Source of the DNA: Strobilurus pachycystidiatus
Taxonomy: Eukaryota; Basidiomycota; Agaricomycetes; Agaricales; Physalacriaceae
Direction: 5' to 3'
NCBI GenBank assembly: GCA_019915135.1
Contig: JAHLMK010000006.1
Location: forward strand, 930,001 to 994,000
Length of the DNA stretch: 64,000 nt
Shown here: positions 56,466 through 64,000 of the stretch, in pieces
Numbering within the stretch: position 1 is the first letter of the stretch
Layout: each line of letters begins with the position of its first letter
Program-made: the position numbers and the translations under genes
The notes under the pieces: generated by a model
Told to the model about the DNA's origin: nothing
Database searches by the model: none
What the model saw: only the letters and a program-made list of their open reading frames with translations

Positions 56466-59400
56466 ATGCCCCTCCATGAGACGCACGCAGAGACGGCAGT
56501 CTACATCACCTATTCGCACAGCACGCCCGCGGACGAGAAAAGCATAGGTGTGTGCCGCGCCGGGCGTCCATATGCTCTCGTCTCACGGCTTTCCCAGACT
56601 CGCACACCCACGATCCTCAGGTCGTCGTCCGCGTCGGCTCGGACGATGACCACGGTTATTTCGACCCCAATCTGGAAATGGACATGGACATGGAGGACGA
56701 CCGCGAGTCCGAGTTCGGTGCGCGCCGCTCTTTCTCTTGTCGGGTGATTGGCCGCTGACTTGCGCAGAGGAGGACTCGCCGTACCCCGAGGTACGCTGCG
56801 CCGTGGCCAACTTTGACGACCCAGAGATGCCCGCGTCGACGCTGCGCGCCTGGGTGCTCGGCATCTTCTGGGCGATTCTCATTCCGGGCATGAACCAGTT
56901 CTTCTTCTTCCGCTATCCCACCGTCAGCATCAGCGGGGTGCGTATCTTTTGCTCGTGTCTTCCCGTTGTCCGCCTCACGGCCAGCCGTTCAGCTCGTCGC
57001 CCAGCTCATCGTCTACCCCTTCGGGCGCGCATGGGCCCGCTTCATGCCAAATGTCCGGATATGTGGGGTATCAATAAACCCAGGGCCATTCACCATCAAG
57101 GAACATGTCAGTCAGCGCTCTACCCATGTCCCCCGTAGCCTCAACAGCCGTCCCAGGTCATCGTCACCGTCATGGCGGGCGTCGGCGCAGCTAGCGCGTA
57201 TGCAACCGAGATCGTCGCCGTCCAGCGGGTATACTACAACACCATCAACCCGTTCACCTGTATGTGATCCACCCGTACTCCGAGACCCGTCCGGGCCTTG
57301 CTCATCCACAACCGCTGCAGACCAGTGGCTGCTCGTCATGTCCACGCAGCTCATAGGTTTCTCAATTGGTGGCGTCACACGACGCTTTCTCGTTGCACCC
57401 CCTTCGATGAGTATGTCAAATGCCCTTTTTCACACTTGGTTCCTGATCTCAGATCTCTCAGTATGGCCAAACACACTCGTTCAATGCGCTCTTTTCAACA
57501 CCCTACACTCGCAAAGCTACACAGGCATCGGCACCCGCGCGGGGATGACCCGAGAAAAGTACTTTCTCTGGGTATTCGTCGGCGCCGTTCTTTGGTGTAG
57601 GTTACAAAAATAATCAAAATCGTACCATCGATTAATGAAACGGGCCCCTCTTAGATTTCATCCCTGGATATCTCTTCCAGGGCTTGAGGTACGTTTGGCT
57701 GGCTATCTGGTGACGAGAAACTGCACTCATTCAATGCCTTAGCTATTTCTCGTGGGTATGTCTTCTTCCAATTGAACAGTGGAATGCGGAGAACTAAGGA
57801 TATCTTAGGTGTGTTGGATAGCACCTCAGAACGTCGTAAGTCCGCCTCCGAGATCCCCATATACCACGTTAATCTTGGCCCCTAGAAATTGAATCAGATC
57901 TTTGGGTACGACACGCCACACGCTTCCACGATGTATCAAGCAACTGACATGACATACCCGACAGCTATCGGAGCGGCCTGGGCTTTTCCACCTTGACCTT
58001 TGATTGGAACCAGATTGCTTACATCGGGAGCCCGTACGTGTGAAAATTTACCTTTATCTGCACTCTGCTAACGTTTGCGTGCAGTCTCGCGACACCTTGT
58101 ACGTCCTCTGAACGCTTCTCCGGGGGTTTTCTGACGCGGTCATGTGCTAGGGTGGGCGGAGGCAAATGTGGCCATAGGCTTCCTATTTTTCTACTGTATG
58201 TCCGATGCACTTCTCGGTTGGCCTAATCACTGATTGATCGTTGTGCTCTAGGGTTCCTCGCACCTATACTCTACGTACGTAGCCGCCAACATCGCGTTTC
58301 TACTCTGGGCTCACAGCCTTCAAGTACAAGAATGTCTGGTACAGCCAATACCTCCCGTATGTTGTTCGCCCGTCTATTGCCGTTGTCTGACAGGATATCA
58401 GAATGCTATCAATCACACCCTACGACAACACCGGCAAAATTTACAATCATACCCGTATCCTCGATGCTTCAGGGGACGGTATCGACTTGGATGCCTACCA
58501 TGCTTACAGTCCTGTTTATCTATCGTACGAAGGCCTCTGACAATTCTTTCTGCATGAATCGCTGACGCTTCGCAGAATAACTTTTGCTATAGCTTATGGG
58601 CTCTCCTTCTTGAGCATTGCTGCTACTATTCCTCATGCGCTAATCTACTTTTCGAAACCTATCATGATTCACTTCAAGAGGAGCTTGCGAGAACCGCCCG
58701 ATATTCATGCACGACTAATGAAGACCTACCCACCGAGTTCGTGTCAGCTTTTCCTTGCTGTCAGAGAAGCATACTCAATGAACATCCAGTACCCGAGTGG
58801 CATTACGGGGTAATATTCGGTGAGTTCTCGACCTTTCCTTCCCCTGGGCTATGGTTGACGGCGGCGAATTCAGCGTTCACATTCACCGCTGCTTGTGTCT
58901 GTATACAATTGTGGCCCGGCGGTATGACGATATGGGCTCTGGTTATCGCTTTGGTTGTGGGCGTCATCTACGTGATTCCAATCGGTCCGTACATGTCATC
59001 TCCGCTGGATACTGGGTACTGAACGTCGCTCTCAGGCATGATTCAAGCCGTTACAAATCGGCAAATCGGACTCAACGTGGTAACGGAGTTGATCGTCGGG
59101 TTCATGATACCAGGTATGTCGCGCGACCCGTCCTGGAGGCTGTTGACCTGACCCACCGTAGGCCGTCCAACGGCGATGATGTTGTATGTCCAGTCTACTA
59201 CTTCTTGAGTGTCGGATCTCACATATGCTTCTTTTCTTCTAGGTTCAAGGTATGAAAACAGTCGATGTGGTGTAGATTAATTTGTTGATGTGGCTCGTGC
59301 AGACTTACGGCTATATTACGATGAGTCAAGGTGCTTTCTATCCCTTCATTTCAATCAAGGGCATTGGTATTCACCAAATCTGCAGCGATGCAATTTACGG

Positions 59401-60673
59401 CGGACCTCAAGTTGGGCCACTATATGAAGATACCCCCACGTCCAATGTTCTGGTGCCAGGTAGGACGGATACTTGGTCGTGCGAGGTCTCCAACTCATAC
59501 TTGATCATACAGGTGGTGTCTACGTTGATTGCGGGTACTGTGCAACTAGGAGTCCAGTCTTGGTAGGTTCATTAAATCCAGATGATCATCGAATATTAAC
59601 GGTGGTCATAGGATGTTCTCCAACATAGAGTATGCGCTCTCTCCGTCTGAGTCTCAAACGAAATGAATGACTAACGTCCGCGCAGAGATATGTGTAGCGA
59701 GAACCAGAAGGACAGGTGAGTGTATCTGTGATCCATATGTGGCCAGCTGCTGATGTTCTTCGAAGCTTTACCTGTGCGGGGACGCATGTGTTCGCCACAG
59801 CGTCAGTCATCGTGCGTATCACGTCCTGCTTTCTTTGTTATCCATACTGAACTGGCAGCGTACAATAGTGGGGTCTTGTTGGCCCTGGCTTACAGTTTGC
59901 GAGGGGGCAGATCTATTAGTGCGTTCTTTCTTTCTTCAGATGGTCCTCCTTCTGACGATAATCCTTCATTAGTGGTACGCAATGTCGAGAAATCGCTGAA
60001 TCTTCGGGCTGATCGCAATGACAGTTCTTGTATTTTGGTTCATCATCGGGGCGCTGTGTCCGATTGTACTATGGGCGGTCACTCGGAAGTGGCCAAATAC
60101 ATTACTCAACTACGTCAAGTGAGTTTCTTCCTCCCGTCTTTTCCGCCTTCTTTGCTGACGCTTCGAATAGTTTTCCGTACGCCACTCTTACTATTCTGGA
60201 TTTTCTTTCCGGGTATTGACGATTATGAAGGCTAATATTCTCCGGAGTGGACGCGATACCGCCTGCCACGGCATTGAACTATGTTCCATGGGTAATTGTT
60301 GGGTTCTTGTTCCAATATGTTGTACGACGGCGGAATTTTCCGTATTGGGCCAAGTATAATTGTGCGCTCCCGTCTCCCTTCCCTTGGCCTCTCTGTCAGC
60401 AACTGACGCTCTGCAATAGATGTACTCTCAGCGGCGTTAGACGCCGGGACGGGCGTTGCGGTGATATTGGTGTACTTCTGGTAAGTCCTCGTTAGTCGCC
60501 CAAGTTCATGTGATCTTACTTCCTTTCGAATACGTAGTCTGCAATACCCAATGAACGGCGCCGTCGGCGCAAACACCATACAGAAGTGGTGGGGAAACAC
60601 CGTGTACAAGGATACTGCCGATTGGAAGCTGACACCGTTGAGGACGCTGGCACCGGGGGAGCATTTTGGGTAA
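56466..60673 (+). CDS. OPT-family oligopeptide transporter, 36 exons
   Basis: I resolve 36 exons whose lengths total 2,361 nt, exactly 787 codons including the stop (786 residues, normal for OPT). N-terminal ~95 residues are cytosolic and acidic (EMDMDMEDD). Then come about 14-16 membrane segments with family text: SPYPEVRCAVANFDDPEMP, IPGMNQFFFFRYP, NPGPFTIKEH (the NPG motif), [78 protein letters not shown], and IPPATALNYVPW. OPT proteins import tetra- to hexapeptides or metal-chelate peptides with protons across the plasma membrane. Several exons are tiny: 7 nt (59243-59249), 2 nt (59973-59974), 6 nt (60171-60176), 13 nt (57743-57755) and 14 nt (58085-58098). Start at 56466 is chosen because a Met 5 nt earlier is out of frame. 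Confidence 0.92.
59973..59974 (+). other. Predicted 2-nt exon (TG) of the OPT gene
   Basis: Exon 30 ends in TA at 59918 and exon 32 starts with TT at 60025. Only insertion of the TG at 59973-59974 gives codons TAT and GTT and keeps the OPT frame. The flanking introns would be 54 nt (GTGCGT..TTAG) and 50 nt (GTACGC..ACAG), each with a CTGA branch-like site. Confidence 0.65.
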
Positions 60674-61017
60674 TCTTGTTGTTTGTAAGTAGTACATCTA
60701 TGTACGAGAGAGGGTTAGATATTTAATACTGTATCTTTAGTCGTGCGCCAGGGGGTTGCATTGTATTTTAGCACGAAACTAGACACGGACTGCTCTGCAA
60801 GAATTCGACGAAGTACATGACGAGACAAGTGTAGTCACTCAAAACCCGACTCGCGCCGAGCGTCAGCAGAAACACGTCAAACCCTTCTTTGAAACCATTC
60901 TTGAATCTTGAGCAAGAGTTAGAGTTTTTCTAGTATAAACACAATGGTTCAGTGGGAGGTCGCATAGCAGTGCACTAGTACTGAGCCCAAGTTTGACTGT
61001 CATTTCATATCGAAATC
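60674..61017. other. Spacer OPT to QCR8, no gene seen
   Basis: AT-rich 3' flank of OPT and promoter of QCR8. No coding ORF. Confidence 0.45.
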
Positions 61018-61573
61018 ATGAAGGCCTCGATCCCCCGCCGCAGTGATATGCCTGGTCGTACGTCTTTCCCTTCAGGCTACTCCCTTTCCTGCAACTCATG
61101 TTCAATGCCTCACAGCACGCCGAGTATGGGTATGTATCGTCCTTACACTCCGAAATGTCCTCTTGTCCATCATCATCGCGCTAGATCAAATGGTGGGGTG
61201 ATAAGCAGGGCATTGCGCCGCAGCGGGGGATGTATCAGTATAGTGTGTTTGGTTTTTGTTCGTGTGATGGACATGAATCCCTCACCCTCGTAGCCCTATC
61301 CCCTTTCCAAGTTCGTGCGAACCCAAATTGGGCGCGCGAGTACCTTCGTGGCGCAGTGCGCCACCTTAAGGGCGAGGCGAGGTATTATGCTGTACCCGTT
61401 CTCTGTGGTATGATCCAGCGTCATTGGCAGCAGGGCGAGTCGCTGATAACAGTGTTGCACTTGTAGGATATGGAATCTACGCGTGGGCGGAGAATTACAC
61501 GAAGGTCCATGAGAGTAAGGCATATATGATTGAGAAGATGGAAAAGGAAAAGGATGGGAAAAAATCGAGGTGA
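61018..61573 (+). CDS. QCR8: Ubiquinol-cytochrome c reductase subunit 8 (complex III)
   Basis: Exons 61018-61054, 61116-61129 (14 nt), 61185-61242, 61294-61407 and 61467-61573 close to 109 residues. Family text: MPxxxVWIKWWGDKQGIAPQRGMYQYTLSPFQVRAN, then the single membrane helix YYAVPVLCGYGIYAWAENY near residues 65-85 and a charged tail (YMIEKMEKEKDGKKSR) in the intermembrane space. Qcr8 (UQCRQ) binds cytochrome b early in complex III assembly. The nearer AG in exon 2 would give the wrong phase; the chosen acceptor keeps the conserved WWGDKQG block in frame. Confidence 0.9.
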
Positions 61574-63129
61574 TGAAGTACGTGTGAGGTTGTTGGTCGT
61601 GGCCATTCTTCTTGGTCGGGAGATGTTTGCCAGAAGGGGACGTGTACAGCAGGTGCATACTCATGTTATCGACATCGCTTTCCAGTCGTGTAATAGGCTT
61701 GGATCGAGTCCGATAGAGTCAGAGCGACATGCACGAGTCACAATTCGTGGAATTCATCTTCCATTGCAGGAAGATGATGAAGCTTCATGAGCCTGCCTGC
61801 CAGCAGAGGGAGAACATGTACCGTGACGCACGTTCATCTCCCTACTAAGTGAAAGAGCAATGTACATTTGACGCCGACAACATCGCAGAAAACCAAACTT
61901 GCAAGAGGTGAGTGCCGGTTTAGGACAATACATAGACTCCTGGGCGTAGCCGAGAAAATGTGCGGTCCTCGGTACTGTCCAGTCAACCTCACAACGTGCC
62001 AAGAGCATGCAGGAGGAAGACGCTTGAAAGACCGGGCGCTTTCATCAAATGGACGCCGGTGAGTTGTAGCCAGAAGGTAAGTCAGTCTGGGTCCGAGGAA
62101 TTAGAGAGTATAGACTGAAGTGTGAGGCGTGTAGAAGCAAAGAGACTCGCAAGGGGGCGACGCAGCCGTTATCGGATGTCAGGGTAGAGTTGAATTCAAT
62201 GAGCCAGAAATGTAGGCTGTGCGCAAAGAGGAGCCGGAGCATACGCTGGTGAAGTATAGACCATTCAATGAAACTTTAGGACGTCCAGAACAATCCGATC
62301 TGAATACGGCGGTGAATAAGCTTGAGCAACCAATTAAAGCGCTAAAAAGGCAGTTCGTGAGCAAAAAAAAGCCAGAGCGTATACATACGCTGCTGAGCAT
62401 GGCGGCGAATAGCTAATTGATTGGCTGGAAAGATTTTGCTAGGATCGTATAGTGAAAGAGGTACGTACATCGTCGGACGGTCGGACCTCACGGCCATTCA
62501 AAGATCACAAGGGCGTGGCGCGCCGTTCTGATGGGAAAAGAACGCAGATAAGGATTTCAGTCTAAGGTGTGGGACGCTGGAGGTGATGTCGAGAAGATAC
62601 CTCGGCCATGGTATGGAGAGAGATTGAGCAGATGTCCAACAGCGGTGGAGCGCAGAGTCCTACTGTATATGGCAGAACGGAAGCTGGATGCTTTGTGGGA
62701 AGGCGAAATACGCTATCAAAAATGCATGTCATAGGCTGTCGATTCCGACTGAATTGAAACCGCAAACCCAAGCCCTTTCTTACTTAAAGAAGTAAGTAAT
62801 TGGGCGACAATTCGTGAACGTTCTGCCGCCCCACGTTGTCTGCGAGCCAGTGTCCACGCCTGAGACGCAGCAGAAGACTCGTTGCAATACCTTGTCGGGA
62901 TCGCAGGCTGGGACAAGTCCGGTCTTGGGAGGCGCTGTCGACAGATACTCGATCAATAATAAAAAGGCTCGGCGTGGAGACGATAGGGTTCATTCCGGCT
63001 TCGAGTGCTACCGCCACCTCCTGCGCTCACCGTCGCCCACAACGCCCTCGGCATCGGCCCATTACGTTCTCGACGACATCGCCCTTTGGCTGAGGCATTT
63101 TCGCTGTGGGCCTGTAACCCGTCGACGTC
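61574..63129. other. Gene-poor 1.55 kb
   Basis: A plus-strand ORF at 62219-62416 has a helix-like Lys/Glu-rich composition (LNTAVNKLEQPIKALKRQ), but no start context or family match. The last 250 bp are probably the antiporter promoter and leader. Nothing else seen. Confidence 0.4.
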
Positions 63130-64000
63130 ATGGTGCTATTCAAACCTGTGAGCCGCCTTTCATTCGCTCTTCCATCTCACTCGCTGACAGGCCGCCCTTG
63201 CCCAGTTTGAGGTCAATGTTCCCCATATCACCTATGCCTGTCTGGGCGGTTTCATCGTCCTGGTGCGTCATTCACAATGTCCGCGTTGCAGAGCAGGCAC
63301 CCACACATCAACGTTCACAGTTTGGCATGCTTTCGCTCTTTCTCAGAGAAAGGGTAAGCTTCGGCACAATCCCAACATAGAACATTTCTCAACGGTCTCC
63401 TCTCTAGCTCTACATCGGTGAAGCATGCTGGGCCTTTGTCTTTGGCATCATCATAGGCGTGTTATATTGTCCACCCGGTCCTACAACCACATCCTTACCA
63501 CCCCCTACACAGGTCCCTACTGCGCTGGCATATTCGACCCGCACCACTGGGCAGGCGCAGATGAAGACGTTGTCAACACCGTCACCCTCGAATTCACCCG
63601 CGTTGTCCTCGCAGTCGGCGTTTTCGCCATTGGCGTTGAATTGCCTAAAGCCTACATGAAGCGACATTGGAAAAGCCTCTTCTATCTCCTGGCGCCTGTC
63701 ATGACATATGTCCGTCCGATTCATATTTATCAGCGACCCGACCTCATTATTGCATTCTAGGGATGGTTCGTTTCCGCTGGTCTCATCTACGGTCTCATAC
63801 CCGGCCTCAACTTCCTATCCTCGCTGACAATTGCTGCTTGTCTCACTCCCACGGATCCCATTCTCGCCGCAGCCGTTGTCGGTGGCAAATACGCTGACAA
63901 ACACGTTCCTGCACACATCCGACATCTCTTGGCCGCAGAGAGCGGCTGCAATGACGGCGCCGCGTTCCCCTTCCTCTACATTGCCCTTTACCTCATCATC
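63130..64000 (+). CDS. Na+(K+)/H+ antiporter, NHA1-like, 5' part (runs off the window)
   Basis: Exons 63130-63147, 63206-63262, 63321-63353, 63408-63456, 63513-63709 and 63761 to the window end are in frame. The protein starts MVLFKPFEVNVPHITYACLGG, with membrane segments at once, then WAFVFGIIIGPYCAGIFDP, LEFTRVVLAVGVFAIGVELP, and ACLTPTDPILAAAVVGGKYADKHVP with the Thr-Asp-Pro motif of CPA1 antiporters, followed by LLAAESGCNDGAAFPFLY, whose Asn-Asp pair is the ion-binding site. Plasma-membrane NHA1 exports Na+/K+ in exchange for protons. The fourth intron (63457-63512) appears to use a GC donor, because the GT two bases on would break the frame. The C-terminal part lies outside the window. 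Confidence 0.92.

Noticed and set aside
1..64000. Biosynthetic gene cluster or bacterial-style defence island
   Set aside because: No synthase, NRPS, PKS, terpene cyclase or P450, and no operon-like arrangement; neighbouring genes have unrelated housekeeping or accessory roles.

Overview
This is nuclear DNA of a filamentous basidiomycete, most likely an Agaricomycete. The evidence is intron-rich genes on both strands (introns mostly 48-60 nt with GT..AG ends and CTRAY branch sites), ordinary eukaryotic housekeeping genes, and families typical of mushroom-forming fungi: a NACHT-WD40 NLR, a HET-domain gene, a MYND-finger gene, CE16-type GDSL esterases and an OPT transporter. I saw no rRNA, tRNA or CRISPR array. 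Exon structures were worked out by hand; for most conserved genes the reading frame closes exactly over all exons.

Layout. 0-8 kb: a conserved fungal protein with a DUF2358-like C-terminus (-), a homeodomain-like protein (+), a small Tyr/His-rich protein (+) and magnesium-dependent phosphatase MDP1 (-). 8.8-17.7 kb: copy 1 of a coiled-coil/WW membrane protein (-), an aminotransferase with a broken reading frame near its 5' end (-), a 1.1-kb CACTA-like non-autonomous transposon, a TIGR04076 protein (-), an orphan ORF (-) and a damaged EXPERA-type membrane protein (+). 18.7-25.7 kb: an aldo/keto reductase with a long extra N-terminus (-), thioredoxin reductase (+) and CE16 esterase 1 (-). 27-30.6 kb: an intact EXPERA gene (-) divergent from copy 2 of the WW gene (+); the WW copies form a 2.6-kb inverted duplication.

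31-39.4 kb: a MYND-finger gene with two in-frame stops (-), mitochondrial ribosomal protein L16 (-) sharing a 122-bp divergent promoter with proteasome subunit Rpn9 (+), a coiled-coil protein with 21-bp coding repeats (+), a Tlg1/syntaxin-6-like SNARE (+) and a 3' fragment of an acyl-CoA dehydrogenase (+). 41.6-53.7 kb: a 1,373-residue NLR with 14 nearly identical WD40 repeats (-), sterol C-5 desaturase ERG3 (-), an orphan 3-exon gene (+), an HSL-type alpha/beta hydrolase (+) and a frameshifted HET gene (-). 54-64 kb: CE16 esterase 2 and a shredded tandem relic of it (+), a 36-exon OPT oligopeptide transporter (+), complex III subunit QCR8 (+) and the 5' part of a Na+/H+ antiporter cut by the window edge (+).

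Housekeeping genes (L16, Rpn9, Tlg1, TrxR, ERG3, QCR8, MDP1) are interleaved with accessory or decaying ones, including two genes of the allorecognition type. I see no biosynthetic cluster or dedicated defence island. The most unusual signal is in the OPT gene: its frame closes only if a 2-nt exon is spliced in, and 6-nt and 7-nt exons lie nearby.
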